Shown: positions 26,397 through 36,131, numbered from the stretch's first letter. The stretch: 64,000 nucleotides of DNA from CAILZL01 sp050181835 (GCA_050181835.1 JBFXCU010000003.1:1-64000); one strand, 5' to 3'. Numbers and translations are program-made. Notes: generated by a model not told the origin, from the letters alone.

Positions 26397-27220
26397 GGAG
26401 CGATCATTACAACGCTGTTGGCAATAGCATTGGTTAATGGCTTCATGAAAAATGAATCCTCCGGCATGCAGTTGGCGGTCACGCCATGCGCCAGCAAAGC
26501 ATCACGCACCACCGGCCCCACCGCCGCCACCTGAACCTTAGCGAAGGCCACTTGCAGCGTAGCCAGCTCACCCACAGCAAACAATCGGTTCACTTGGGCC
26601 ATGCTGGTAAAGGCGATGATATCTATCACGCCACTCGCCATTTTGTTAATCAATGCACGCACCTGATCGTCATCAATGGCATCTGTATACACATAGGGGG
26701 CCACCGCCAACACCTGCGCACCGGCGCTGTGAAAATATTCCATCAAAGGTAAGTTGGGTTCTGTGCCATATAACTGCACACCAACGCGATGACCGCGTAG
26801 ATCACGCATGCGTAGTACCTCAATCACGCCAGCAGTGGTTGGCTCGGTGGCATTGAAGGTCGGCATCAGTCCCAATTCACGTAGTACACGCGCAGGCTTA
26901 GGGCCACGCACAGTCGTGCGCACCTGCGACAACCGCTCGATAAACGGGGCACGCCAATCGGGTTGATGCTGCTCAAGACATGACAGCAAACGACGCAACC
27001 CCTCACCAGTCAGCAGAATCAGCTCATCGCAGGAGCCAGCAATAAATTGCTGCAACCAGGACAGCACCGGCTGTGGATCGGGTGCATCCTTAATCGCTAT
27101 CAGCGGACAACGCAGCACGGTCGCGCCACGGCGCTCCAGCAAACCGACAAATACATCTAGCTGCCGCGCCTCGGGCACGGCAATCACACGTCCGCTCAGT
27201 GTTTGTTCTAACATGAGCAC
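26393..27220 (-). CDS. hemD: Uroporphyrinogen-III synthase
   Basis: A 275-residue HemD-family protein that cyclises hydroxymethylbilane to uroporphyrinogen III, the branch point to haem and sirohaem. It shows the two-lobe pattern: VIAVPEARQLDVFVGLLERRGA at the N-terminus, RTTVRGPKPARVLRELGL, then GVQLYGTEPNLPLMEYFHSAGAQVLAVAPYVY, and the conserved IIAFTSMAQVNRLF and VAAVGPVVRDALLAHGV. Sequence conservation in this family is low, so the call depends on these elements. It is not next to hemC, and its closeness to nirB (a sirohaem enzyme) may be functional. Start at 27220 or 27214. Confidence 0.85.
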   Translation of the reverse strand: MLMLEQTLSGRVIAVPEARQLDVFVGLLERRGATVLRCPLIAIKDAPDPQPVLSWLQQFIAGSCDELILLTGEGLRRLLSCLEQHQPDWRAPFIERLSQVRTTVRGPKPARVLRELGLMPTFNATEPTTAGVIEVLRMRDLRGHRVGVQLYGTEPNLPLMEYFHSAGAQVLAVAPYVYTDAIDDDQVRALINKMASGVIDIIAFTSMAQVNRLFAVGELATLQVAFAKVQVAAVGPVVRDALLAHGVTANCMPEDSFFMKPLTNAIANSVVMIAP

Positions 27221-27322
27221 ACGCTATGACAGTCGCGTCCATCGATCAAGCAGTATTGCGTGACAAGACCGCACAGTAATCGTTACCCTGACACGTCTAT
27301 CACCGCAACCGAGGGCTGCATC

Positions 27323-28009
27323 ATGCGTGCAATGTTGGTTATGGGTTTCCTGCTGCTGGCAACGAGCAGTGCGAGTGCGCTGGATTTATCCAGCATTAGT
27401 AACACCGACGCCACCAGTGCGTTGCGCACTGCCCTCACCCAAGGGGCCGGCAAGGCAGTAGGCACACTCGCCAAGACAGATGGCTTCTTCGGCAATCCGG
27501 AAGTCAAAATCCCGTTACCGCAGAACCTGCAAAAAGCCGAGAAATTCATGCGCCGAATTGGCATGGGTTCAATGGCTGACGAATTACTACTCACCATGAA
27601 TCGCGCCGCTGAAGCTGCGGTTCCCGAGGCAAAAACCTTGCTGATCGCTGCCGTCAAATCCATGTCGGTCGCCGATGCCAAAGGCATACTGACTGGCGGA
27701 CAGGATTCAGCCACCCAATATTTTCGCAGCAAAACACAGGATGCCCTTGCAACTAAATTCAAACCCATCGTCAAGCAGGCTACTGCTCGCGCAGGCGTGG
27801 CTAAAAACTACAATTCACTGGCAGGTAAGGCTGCGCAGTTTGGTTTGTTGGATGCTAACTCAGCCAACATCGATGACTATGTAACCGCACAAACCTTGGA
27901 TGGCCTGTATAAAATGATTGCCAAGGAAGAATTAGCCATCCGCGCTGATCCTGTTGGTCAATCCAGCAAACTGCTACAGAAAGTATTTGGTGCGATGACG
28001 GGAAATTGA
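27323..28009 (+). CDS. DUF4197 exported protein
   Basis: A 228-residue protein of the DUF4197 family with a Sec signal peptide (RAMLVMGFLLLATSSASA). The mature part is helical, starting LDLSSISNTDATSALRTALTQGAGKAVGTL, and includes VKIPLPQNLQKAEKFMRRIGMG and GILTGGQDSATQYFRSKT, typical of the family. Periplasmic location is likely and function is unknown. The ATG at 27323 has GAGGG upstream and begins exactly at the signal peptide, so it is chosen over the longer frame from 27260. Confidence 0.87.
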   Translation: MRAMLVMGFLLLATSSASALDLSSISNTDATSALRTALTQGAGKAVGTLAKTDGFFGNPEVKIPLPQNLQKAEKFMRRIGMGSMADELLLTMNRAAEAAVPEAKTLLIAAVKSMSVADAKGILTGGQDSATQYFRSKTQDALATKFKPIVKQATARAGVAKNYNSLAGKAAQFGLLDANSANIDDYVTAQTLDGLYKMIAKEELAIRADPVGQSSKLLQKVFGAMTGN

Positions 28010-28306
28010 CTATCAGTCATGAACTAACGCATTAGTTCATTCACACCAAGACGCCCAAACGCCTATCCACTACTCAGTAGGTAGCGTTGAGACAAAATGA
28101 TAGCCACCATCGGTTCACCAACGCGGACGATCAGCAGATCTTTGTAAATACCGATCAGTACACAGCTCCTCAAGCCGCTGCGCCAAGCCAGCATCGAATG
28201 GCATATGCCCCAATGGAAAATGACTTGGAAACGTGGATAAGGCTATGGCAGCTGCCCGATAGGTTACAACCCAACCCATCAGTCACTGAAGGGAGAGTAC
28301 GACCTA

Positions 28307-29329
28307 TTACGCTGCAATTCTGACGCAGTTACGACCTTCTTGTTTTGCCCGATATAACGCCTTGTCGGCGCGATCAATCACCTGCTCAAGGCTCTCTCCG
28401 GGCAGAGGTTTGGCCACACCGATGGAGATGGTCACTGTATCTATATATTCATTGCTGTTACTGCGCCGGATGCGCCCCTTGGCAAAGGTGTTACGCAATT
28501 GCTCTGCCAACGCAAACGCGCCCTGCTCTGGTGTATTAGGCAGCAGGATGATGAACTCTTCGCCACCAAAGCGAGCGACGACATCACGACCTTTAACCAC
28601 AGACTTAAGCGCCTGTGCCGCAGTACGCAGCACCTGGTCACCAAACAGATGGCCGTAGCTATCATTCACCTTCTTGAAGTGATCAATATCCGCAATCATG
28701 ATGGCGCAATTGATGAAAGCATCCGGACCATCAGAAAACAACTGTTCCAATGCCACTGTGAATCCACGGCGATTACGCAGCCCTGTCAACGGATCCGTCA
28801 CCGCTTCATTCTGCAAATGACCCAACTTGACGCGTAGACCAGACATTTCTTCACGGGTTGACTCTAGCTCCGTGAGCATGGTTTCAGCTGAAGTACGCAT
28901 GACATGTGTTGACGACAGCAAGCCGGCAACCAACTTACTCAGATCCACAGGGTCAGAGATGGTTTTTAGCGTGGCTTCGCACTCTGCCAAGGTGCGTGCG
29001 TACTCAGCCGCATCATCACCGGAACTGCTGGCAAGATTACTCAACTTAAGCAACAAGTCACTCAAGTTGACTTGCAGCTGCTCTACTTGATGCACCTTAT
29101 GCGTATCGATATGTAAATCGTACAGCTTGTCGACATCGACCTGGGTGAGCGCATGGTTGATTTCAAGTCGGTGATTAATATCCTTCGCCAACGGCAAGTT
29201 GCCACCCGACAGATATTCGTACCAGACCGCATAGGTGGTGGGATAGTAGCATCCACCATTGTGTGCTATCTGGGGTAACGCCAGTCGGAGCAATTCAGCA
29301 CTCTGAGAACTCGACTCTCGATACCGCAT
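28307..29329 (-). CDS. Diguanylate cyclase with GGDEF domain
   Basis: A 340-residue protein that should make cyclic di-GMP from two GTP. The C-terminal GGDEF domain (about residues 180-340) has DPLTGLRNRRGF, ADIDHFKKVNDSYGH and an intact active-site GGEEF. The position of the inhibitory RxxD site reads KGRD, so canonical product inhibition is probably absent. The N-terminal half is helical with a coiled-coil (EQLQVNLSDLLLKLSNLA, ETMLTELESTREEMSGLRVKL) and no membrane segment, resembling the sensor part of cytoplasmic cyclases of the DgcP type. It lies downstream of glnS in the same orientation. Confidence 0.9.
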   Translation of the reverse strand: MRYRESSSQSAELLRLALPQIAHNGGCYYPTTYAVWYEYLSGGNLPLAKDINHRLEINHALTQVDVDKLYDLHIDTHKVHQVEQLQVNLSDLLLKLSNLASSSGDDAAEYARTLAECEATLKTISDPVDLSKLVAGLLSSTHVMRTSAETMLTELESTREEMSGLRVKLGHLQNEAVTDPLTGLRNRRGFTVALEQLFSDGPDAFINCAIMIADIDHFKKVNDSYGHLFGDQVLRTAAQALKSVVKGRDVVARFGGEEFIILLPNTPEQGAFALAEQLRNTFAKGRIRRSNSNEYIDTVTISIGVAKPLPGESLEQVIDRADKALYRAKQEGRNCVRIAA

Positions 29330-29459
29330 ATCTCAACCCTTCGTTAAAAAGTCCGTACTGGGTTATCGTCCCGGAAGTAAAAAACTTAGGGTTTGGCTGA
29401 TAATTATTTTCAGACTAAAAACGGTATTTTTTCTCACTCTTGGCAAATTAAGCCAATGG

Positions 29460-31256
29460 CTATCGCACCTTGCCCAACTTGGCCCACGAGTCGCGTAAGG
29501 TAACCGCACGATTAAAAACAGGCGCGTCGGGCCGTGAATCAACCCGATCAGCCACAAAGTAGCCGTGTCGTTCAAACTGGAAGCGATCTTCTGGCCGGGC
29601 AGTCTTCAGTGCAGGTTCCAGCCGCGCCTGTACCAGCCGCATGGAATTGGGATTGAGGTCAAGCAGAAAGTCGCGCTCACCGGCACCAGGGCTGGGCACG
29701 GCAAACAACCGATCATACAAACGCACTTCGCAGGCGTAGGCCTGTGACACGGCCACCCAGTGCACGTTGCCTTTCACTTTGTACTGGTCGGCACCGGGGG
29801 AGCCGGAGCGGGAATCCGGCAGATACTCACAGTGCACAGCGATCACATTACCATCGGCATCTTTATCGCAACCAACACACTGCACCACATAACCATAGCG
29901 CAATCGCACGCGATTGCCAGGATACAGACGGAAGTAACCTTTCGATGGCGTTTCCATAAAATCTTCGCGCTCAATCCACAACTCGCGCGCCAGCAGCAAT
30001 TCGCGCTTACCTAGCTCAGGCTGCTGTGGATGATTTGGCGCTTCGCAAATTTCAGTTTGCTCGGCTGGATAGTTATCAATAATCAACTTGACAGGATCAA
30101 GCACGCCAATACGACGCAGCGCGGTGTTATTTAGATGCTCGCGCATACAATCTTCCAGCACGCTCATGTCGATCCATGAGTCTGACTTGGAGACACCAAT
30201 ACGTTCAGAAAAAGCCCGAAATCCTTCCGGGGTAAACCCGCGCCGACGTGCGCCAGCCAGCGACGGTAAGCGCGGATCATCCCAGCCGGATACATGGTTT
30301 TCTTCCACCAGCTGAATCAACTTGCGCTTGGATAACACTGTGTATGACAGATTGAGTCGTGAGAACTCATACTGCTGTGGTAATGGCCGTGCAAAGTAAC
30401 CCGCATCTGCCAGACGATTCAGCAACCAATCATAGAAGGGCCGCTGTGCTTCAAATTCGAGGGTACAGAGCGAATGAGTAATACCTTCGAGCGCATCTTC
30501 GATTGGATGCGCGAAGGTATACATGGGATAAATACACCATGTGTCACCCGTATTGTGGTGCGTGGCATGACGAATACGGTAAATAGCCGGATCGCGCAAA
30601 TTGATATTGGGTGAGGCCATGTCAATCTTGGCACGCAGGATATGTGCCCCATCGGCAAACTCACCCGCCTTCATGCGGGCAAACAAATCCAGATTCTCAG
30701 CGACGCTGCGATCACGAAATGGGCTGTTCTGACCCGGCTCAGTCAGCGTGCCACGGGTACTACGCATTGCCTCGGCGCTCTGACTATCCACATACGCATG
30801 GCCCGCTTCAATCAAAGTTACCGCGCAGCGATGCATCCACTCAAAATAATTGGAGGCATAGTAGAGATTAGTTTCAGCAGCTCCACCTTCAGTAAATTTC
30901 CAGTCAAAGCCCAGCCAGTGCACTGCATCGACAATGGCCTCAACATATTCCTGCTCTTCTTTTTCTGGATTAGTGTCATCAAAGCGCAGGTGACAGGCAC
31001 CCTTAAACTCAGTCGCCAAACCGAAATTTAGACAAATCGACTTGGCGTGACCAAAATGCAGGTAACCATTGGGCTCAGGAGGAAAGCGAGTACGTATCAC
31101 TGCCGGATCTAGGCCTACCGCCGCATGCTGCGCAGCATCCCCTGGCTTGCCGGACCAATGCCGTCCTGCATATTTACCTGCGGCAAGATCTGCCTCAATA
31201 AGATTGCGAATGAAGTTACCGGAGGTGGCGGCAGGCGAAGTATCTTTGTCGGACAT
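29460..31256 (-). CDS. glnS: Glutaminyl-tRNA synthetase
   Basis: A 598-residue class I aminoacyl-tRNA synthetase charging tRNA-Gln. It has the HIGH-type motif in PPEPNGYLHFGHAKSICLN, the GlnRS-specific LRFDDTNPEKEEQEYVEAI, and a KMSKS-type motif VLSKRKLIQLVEE, followed by the C-terminal anticodon-binding beta barrels. An N-terminal extension (about 60 residues, SGNFIRNLIEADLAAGKYAGRHWSG) is usual for proteobacterial GlnRS. Full length. Direct GlnRS charging suits a gammaproteobacterium. Confidence 0.95.
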   Translation of the reverse strand: MSDKDTSPAATSGNFIRNLIEADLAAGKYAGRHWSGKPGDAAQHAAVGLDPAVIRTRFPPEPNGYLHFGHAKSICLNFGLATEFKGACHLRFDDTNPEKEEQEYVEAIVDAVHWLGFDWKFTEGGAAETNLYYASNYFEWMHRCAVTLIEAGHAYVDSQSAEAMRSTRGTLTEPGQNSPFRDRSVAENLDLFARMKAGEFADGAHILRAKIDMASPNINLRDPAIYRIRHATHHNTGDTWCIYPMYTFAHPIEDALEGITHSLCTLEFEAQRPFYDWLLNRLADAGYFARPLPQQYEFSRLNLSYTVLSKRKLIQLVEENHVSGWDDPRLPSLAGARRRGFTPEGFRAFSERIGVSKSDSWIDMSVLEDCMREHLNNTALRRIGVLDPVKLIIDNYPAEQTEICEAPNHPQQPELGKRELLLARELWIEREDFMETPSKGYFRLYPGNRVRLRYGYVVQCVGCDKDADGNVIAVHCEYLPDSRSGSPGADQYKVKGNVHWVAVSQAYACEVRLYDRLFAVPSPGAGERDFLLDLNPNSMRLVQARLEPALKTARPEDRFQFERHGYFVADRVDSRPDAPVFNRAVTLRDSWAKLGKVR

Positions 31257-31342
31257 TGCGGTTGGAAAGTGGCCAGTTTAAGTCCCGGAGTCTACCGGCT
31301 TTACTGCGCCTTACGCCATCATCTGATTATTAATACTGCTGT

Positions 31343-31864
31343 TTACCATTGTTGCGGTACGCGCTGTAGTTTGCTGACATCGTAGTCTTCACTGTGTAGC
31401 AACGCGACTAGCTGCTGGTACTCAGCATCAGCGATGCTGGGGCTACGCGCCATGATCCACACATAGTCACGCTTTTCACGACCAATAATGGTCTGGGTAT
31501 AGTCGGCATTTAAGTACATGATTCGATAATCCGACTTGAACGGCCAAATGAAACGCATCCCCCACTGTGCGTTGCCGGTGCCTTCGATTACGAAACCGCG
31601 CGGGTTGTGGCGCTTGAGTTTGCCGTCAAATGCATCCGCACGGAAGGTAAAGGTAGTGTCAATACTGCCATCAGTATCAAGTCGATACGACTCAACGGCA
31701 TTATGCGCACCCTTTTCTATAAAGGTGGGAATATTGGCGATGACATACCAGTCGCCCATGAAACGCGGCAGATCAACTTGTTTGGCCATTGTCAGCGGCG
31801 GATGCGTCACCGATTGGCACCCGGCAAGTACTAGTGTTGCAAACATAAAGCTTAAAGATTTCAT
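31343..31864 (-). CDS. blc: Blc-type outer membrane lipocalin lipoprotein
   Basis: A 173-residue bacterial lipocalin with a lipoprotein signal (KSLSFMFATLVLAGC, lipobox LAGC). The lipocalin signature is FMGDWYVIANIPTFIEKGAHNAVESY, and later strands include NAQWGMRFIWPFKSDYRIMYLNADY and the closing YVWIMARSPSI. It should sit in the outer membrane facing the periplasm and bind fatty acids or lysophospholipids. The start at 31864 fits the signal peptide. It follows the DUF6134 gene by 29 bases. Confidence 0.92.
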   Translation of the reverse strand: MKSLSFMFATLVLAGCQSVTHPPLTMAKQVDLPRFMGDWYVIANIPTFIEKGAHNAVESYRLDTDGSIDTTFTFRADAFDGKLKRHNPRGFVIEGTGNAQWGMRFIWPFKSDYRIMYLNADYTQTIIGREKRDYVWIMARSPSIADAEYQQLVALLHSEDYDVSKLQRVPQQW

Positions 31865-31893
31865 GGCACACACTCTGACGGTCAAAACAGCAT

Positions 31894-32535
31894 CTAGTTC
31901 AAAACATAACGTAAGCAACGTCCGTTTTCAGTCGTCGACTCTAGCGCTAACCCGTCCCCTTCTAGCGAATACCAAAGATCAATCTTCAACTTCTTGCCGG
32001 TCAGGCTGTAACGTTTGGCGAGCCAGTCCTTGCCTGCGGCACGCACGGTCGTGGTATTCAACAACTTGATATCCACCGCATCATACTCCCCCGTCTGTGC
32101 ATTCAATAACTGCTTTTGTTGCAACATCAGCGGGCTCCAGTAGGCAAAGCTCATCACGCAATCAGATAGATAATATTGCTTGGCGCCAGTACTTATATTC
32201 AAGCCAGCCGTAGTTTCTTTAGTGAATACACGCAATTGTTTCCCATCGTTATTGGTGATCGACTGCATATTCACCAAGCAGCCATTACGCCATAATTCCT
32301 GATCATCATGCGCATATTTATAGACATTTATGAATAACACTTTTACATCAAAACGCGCTGTTGTTGTTACGCGCACAGCATCAGTAGTTGTTTGTAAATT
32401 AAAATCATGAGTGCCGATTTCTTTTTCATCCAGAAACACGCGAAAATTCCACTGGCGGGCAGCAGGGACATCAGCGACTGCCGAATAAAACCCACTCAGT
32501 AACGTAATAATTAAACAGCCATACAAATGTTTCAT
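31894..32535 (-). CDS. DUF6134-family exported protein
   Basis: A 213-residue protein with a Sec signal (YGCLIITLLSGFYSAVA) and a beta-rich mature part: RQWNFRVFLDEKEIGTHDFNL, RVTTTARFDVKVLFINVYKY, and CVMSFAYWSPLMLQQKQLLNAQTGEY, followed by LKIDLWYSLEGDGLALESTTENGR. These are typical of the DUF6134 family, whose function is unknown; the fold may resemble lipid-binding periplasmic proteins. It lies between a broken DUF2878 gene and the lipocalin gene, a neighbourhood known from photooxidative/lipid stress clusters. Its three-gene strand unit suggests envelope lipid biology (inference). Confidence 0.78.
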   Translation of the reverse strand: MKHLYGCLIITLLSGFYSAVADVPAARQWNFRVFLDEKEIGTHDFNLQTTTDAVRVTTTARFDVKVLFINVYKYAHDDQELWRNGCLVNMQSITNNDGKQLRVFTKETTAGLNISTGAKQYYLSDCVMSFAYWSPLMLQQKQLLNAQTGEYDAVDIKLLNTTTVRAAGKDWLAKRYSLTGKKLKIDLWYSLEGDGLALESTTENGRCLRYVLN

Positions 32536-32538
32536 GAT

Positions 32539-33078
32539 TTAGCCACTGAGTCCTGCAACGCCGTTGAATCGCTCTGACAGCCACATGAGTATGATCATCA
32601 GTATCGCCCAGCCAACCGCAAGCGCCAACAATGCTAACCAAAGATCAGGAAACTGCAACGCATGTAAGCGTTCTCCTGCCAGAAAAGATAACGGCGCGCC
32701 GATAAAACCAAACAGCGCTGCCAGCCAGTAACGTTGTCTCAAGAAAGCCAAGGAAACATTCAAGGTGGTGGCGAACAAGCCTCACAGAGCAATGATCCAC
32801 AACGGTGCTAGTTGCGGAATCATTACTCCATAGGGATAGCGAATCACACCCATGTTCATCAGCACGCTGTCCCAGAGCAAGCCGAGCAGCATCACACTCA
32901 CCAGCAGTTGCAGTTCACGCAGCGGTCGCTGCGACATAGCAAGGTGAAGCAGCATGACTAGCAACGCGAGGCCACTGCCGAGCAATACGTAATCGTGCGC
33001 ACCGCCCAGTACCGCTGCAAACCAGCCGGCCTGGAAGGCAACGAAGTTTATAATAAGTCTGGTTTTACTATTAGGCAT
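32539..33078 (-). pseudogene. DUF2878 membrane protein gene interrupted by an in-frame TGA
   Basis: Translated through one stop, this frame gives a typical DUF2878 protein of about 179 residues: MPNSKTRLIINFVAFQAGWF, LLWDSVLMNMGVIRYPYG, PLWIIAL, stop, then FATTLNVSLAFLRQRYWLAA and LAGERLHALQF. The stop (TGA at about 32779-32781) is where family members commonly have a tryptophan (TGG), so a single G-to-A change explains it. No frameshift is needed. The gene is therefore probably inactive, or the TGA is a sequencing or assembly error. It is the first gene of the DUF2878-DUF6134-lipocalin unit. Confidence 0.8.
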
Positions 33079-33386
33079 TGGTAACACACTGCAGATAGCA
33101 CCCGCACAGTTTAGAAGAACGAGTGCCTTTAGCGTTACAGTTAACGATACGCAGGCTGGTGTGTGCGAGCGCATTTCTACCAGAGAGCCAGCCTGAGCAA
33201 CATCAGCAAGCGCTCTGTCGAAGATCAGAGCCAATCACAAGTCGCGCGTGAACACCAACGGCAACTGGCCGTAGGTTGTGAACTTTGAATAGCTATCAAC
33301 AAACGATATTAATACCCTGCAATCACCCCTCATAATCCAATATAGTCATTGAACTCACCACCAAAACTCGGTAGATAGGCTCGTCT
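33079..33386. other. Intergenic region upstream of the fused tgt gene
   Basis: About 300 bases between divergent genes. It should hold promoters for both directions. I see no convincing gene, repeat or operator in it. Confidence 0.5.
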
Positions 33387-35417
33387 ATGAGCCGACTCCA
33401 CTTTCAACTTGAAGCCACTGCTACTGGATCGCAGGCGCGGGCCACGCGATTTCGCACCCAGCACAATGAAGTACTGACGCCCACCTTTATGCCGGTAGGC
33501 ACCCATGCCTCGGTGCGCACCCAACGTCGTGAGGATTTACTGGACTGCGGTGTGCAGGTAGTACTAACCAATACCTACCACCTGCTGCTGCGCCCGGGTG
33601 TGGATATTTTCGAGAAGTTTGGTGGCATTCATGGCTTTATGAACTGGCCGCGCTCGGTGCTCACTGATTCCGGCGGCTTCCAGATTTTTTGTCTACCCGA
33701 CAGTCGTAACATGCAAGAAGAAGGGGCTATCTTCAAAAGCTATGTCGATGGCAGCACTGTGTGCTTGAGTCCTGAGCGCAGCATCACCACACAAAAATCA
33801 ATTGGTGCCGACATCATGATGGTGCTCGATCAATGCGTTCCGTCTACCGTCGAGAAAAAGGTTGCCCAGACGGCGATGGAGCTGACGCATCGCTGGGCAC
33901 AACGCAGTCTTGATGCCAGAGGCGATAGCGCGCAAGCCTTGTTCGGCATTGTGCAAGGCGCCTGCTATCACGACCTACGCCATGAGAGCGCGCGCGCCAT
34001 CACACAGCTTGATTTTGACGGGTTTGCCATCGGCGGCTTGGCGGTAGGTGAGAACGCCAGCGAGCGCCAAGACTGCACCGCACTGGTGACTGAACTGCTA
34101 CCGCAAGACCGTCCACGATATTTAATGGGCGTTGGCACGCCGCTCGATCTACTAGAAGCCGTACATCGCGGCGTCGATATGTTCGATTGCATTCTGCCGA
34201 CTTCATTAGCGCAACAAGGCTTGGCGTTTACCAGCAAGGGGCGCGTTGATTTGCGCCGAGCACGCTATCGCGATGTGGATGGCCCACTGGATTCAGCCTG
34301 TGACTGCTACACCTGTAAAACTTATTCGGTGGCGTACCTTTATCATCTCAATCGCGCTCACGAAAGCCAGAGCTGGCAGTTACTTGGCTTGCACAACATT
34401 CACTTTTATATGCAGCTAACGCGTGTGATGCGCGAGCACATTATGGCTGATACATGGGGAGATTTTTATCGCGCGCAACGTGAAGTGCTGGATGTACGCG
34501 ACAGCTACGGCACCAAGTCGATTCGCTACGCCCGCATAAAACGCGAACAAAAAGAAAAAACCGACAACCTGCAGCTTGGTCGCTATGAAGTAGTAGTGCG
34601 CGACGAGATCGGCCGCATCCGTGACAAGCAATCTGGCGAAGTCATGCATTCCGTCAATGATCCTGCGGAAGAAGCACGCTCGTTGTATGTAGAGCAATCA
34701 CGGCTGGTGGAGCGATTACAAATGCACAGCCAGTCATTAAATGAGCCATTGGTAGTCTGGGATGTAGGTCTGGGTGCTGCTGCGAATGCGATGGCAGCCA
34801 TTCAAGCCTGCGAAGCATTGCCAGCTCACCAACGTAGCCGACCATTACGACTAATCAGCTTTGAAAATGATTTAGATTCGTTACAGCTTGCCTTGCGTCA
34901 TCGCCGCTGGTTCAAACACCTCAAGCATGCCGCGCCCGGACAACTGCTTGCCAATAACCACTGGATCAGCGCATGTGGAACCATCGAATGGTTGCTCTTG
35001 CCGGGAGACTTTGCCGTTACCAAGTTTGCTGCGCCACCACCCGACATTGTGTTCTTCGATCCATTTTCATTTAAAACCGATAGCACCCTATGGACGCTGG
35101 CAGCGTTTCGTGAATTGCACACCGTCTGCGGAGAGCGGGCCACGGAGTTATTCACTTACACCTATTCCACCGCCGTGCGCGCAGCAATGCTCGCCGCCGG
35201 ATTTTACGTGGCTAAAGGTCGCGCCACAGGGCCAAAGCAAGAAACCACGATTGGCTTATCGCGTGCAACCGCAGTCAGCGATCACCCGCATGAGTTACTG
35301 GGAACAGAGTGGCTGGAACGCTGGCAGCGCAGTGACGCGCAAGCACCTCTCGGCATAGCTGCGGACGATAATTCTTGGCGCGACGCTGTGATGACGCACC
35401 CGCAATTTTCTATTTGA
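33387..35417 (+). CDS. tRNA-guanine transglycosylase fused to an MnmC-like methyltransferase
   Basis: A 676-residue two-domain protein. Residues 1-375 are a Tgt fold: Asp94 in TDSGGFQIF, nucleophile Asp267 in DMFDCILPT, GFAIGGLAVGE, and the zinc site Cys304, Cys306, Cys309, His335. The usual PTRNARNG segment after the nucleophile reads PTSLAQQG, so it is a divergent subclass. After a linker (about 375-440), residues 445-660 match the MnmC methyltransferase (DUF752) domain: SAM loop VWDVGLGAAANAMAA, and DIVFFDPFSFKTDSTLW. The FAD-dependent oxidase half of MnmC is missing. Canonical Tgt is about 375 residues. Presumed role: tRNA wobble-base modification; exact product unknown. Confidence 0.88.
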   Translation: MSRLHFQLEATATGSQARATRFRTQHNEVLTPTFMPVGTHASVRTQRREDLLDCGVQVVLTNTYHLLLRPGVDIFEKFGGIHGFMNWPRSVLTDSGGFQIFCLPDSRNMQEEGAIFKSYVDGSTVCLSPERSITTQKSIGADIMMVLDQCVPSTVEKKVAQTAMELTHRWAQRSLDARGDSAQALFGIVQGACYHDLRHESARAITQLDFDGFAIGGLAVGENASERQDCTALVTELLPQDRPRYLMGVGTPLDLLEAVHRGVDMFDCILPTSLAQQGLAFTSKGRVDLRRARYRDVDGPLDSACDCYTCKTYSVAYLYHLNRAHESQSWQLLGLHNIHFYMQLTRVMREHIMADTWGDFYRAQREVLDVRDSYGTKSIRYARIKREQKEKTDNLQLGRYEVVVRDEIGRIRDKQSGEVMHSVNDPAEEARSLYVEQSRLVERLQMHSQSLNEPLVVWDVGLGAAANAMAAIQACEALPAHQRSRPLRLISFENDLDSLQLALRHRRWFKHLKHAAPGQLLANNHWISACGTIEWLLLPGDFAVTKFAAPPPDIVFFDPFSFKTDSTLWTLAAFRELHTVCGERATELFTYTYSTAVRAAMLAAGFYVAKGRATGPKQETTIGLSRATAVSDHPHELLGTEWLERWQRSDAQAPLGIAADDNSWRDAVMTHPQFSI

Positions 35418-35457
35418 CGCACTCGAGTAGCGCAACGAAAAATATTTAACGTACTTT

Positions 35458-35484
35458 GTAGAGCGGATGCCGCATCCGACCTAC
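35458..35484. repeat. GTAG-ended palindromic repeat
   Basis: GTAGAGCGGATGCCGCATCC followed by GACCTAC: a near-perfect palindrome with GTAG/CTAC ends and a GGATGCCGCATCC core. A related core occurs at 47934-47986. It lies between convergent genes and could act as a transcription barrier. Confidence 0.65.
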
Positions 35485-35588
35485 ATGGATGCAACAATTT
35501 CCGGAAACGCAGGAGCAAGTTCCGGGACACCTTTCCCCATAATACCGCGTCAAAATGCCGGGCGAGTCACCCAGCCCACACAGGGACC

Positions 35589-36131
35589 CTACCGTGCCGC
35601 CATCCGCACCGTCATCTCAACAGGTACTATTTCCGTATCACTCATCATCTGCACTTGCCCATCCTGAATAAAGCAATGTACCTGCATATTTTTTTGCGCC
35701 ATTGTCGCTAACGCTTTGCAACTATCCGCATTCAGGTCAATCACGGTCAAGTTTTTACAGCGCTCCAACAATGTGCTGATTTTTGTCCACCATAGCTGTG
35801 CGCTGTTACCACTGTAAGTGTATACAATTACTTGCTGTGCTTTGCCACAGGCGCGCCGTAATGACTGCTCATCCGGTTGGCCAATCTCAATCCATAATTC
35901 AATCTGGCCGGTGAGGTCGCGACGCCACAAATCCGGTTCTTCAGAACTCAACCCCTTGCCAAACTCTAATGCGCCATCGGCTTGCATGCCAAATGTCAGC
36001 AAGCGAATCATCAGGCGCTGTTCTGTTTCTGAAGGATGTTGCGCCAACGTTAGCAGATGCGTCTGGTAGTAGCCACGATCCATATCGGTGACCTGCAGCT
36101 CAGCTTTGAAGACAGTGGATTTAAGAGCCAA
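35589..36131 (-). CDS. yaeQ: YaeQ-family protein
   Basis: A 180-residue YaeQ-family protein, a PD-(D/E)XK-nuclease-like fold found widely in Proteobacteria. Family phrases are LKSTVFKAELQVTDMDRGYYQTHLLTLAQHPSETEQRLMIRLL, with the candidate active region WIEIGQPDEQSLRRACGKAQQVIVYTY. Its biochemical role is unsettled. The TTG at 36131 gives the standard family length and N-terminus; an upstream ATG at 36182 would add 17 residues. The quoted start has ACGGAAAA upstream as a weak ribosome site. Confidence 0.88.
   Translation of the reverse strand: MALKSTVFKAELQVTDMDRGYYQTHLLTLAQHPSETEQRLMIRLLTFGMQADGALEFGKGLSSEEPDLWRRDLTGQIELWIEIGQPDEQSLRRACGKAQQVIVYTYSGNSAQLWWTKISTLLERCKNLTVIDLNADSCKALATMAQKNMQVHCFIQDGQVQMMSDTEIVPVEMTVRMAAR

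Noticed and set aside
28087..28323. Possible 78-codon gene between DUF4197 and the diguanylate cyclase
   Set aside because: TTG start without ribosome site, no family features, and it runs into the end of the cyclase gene.
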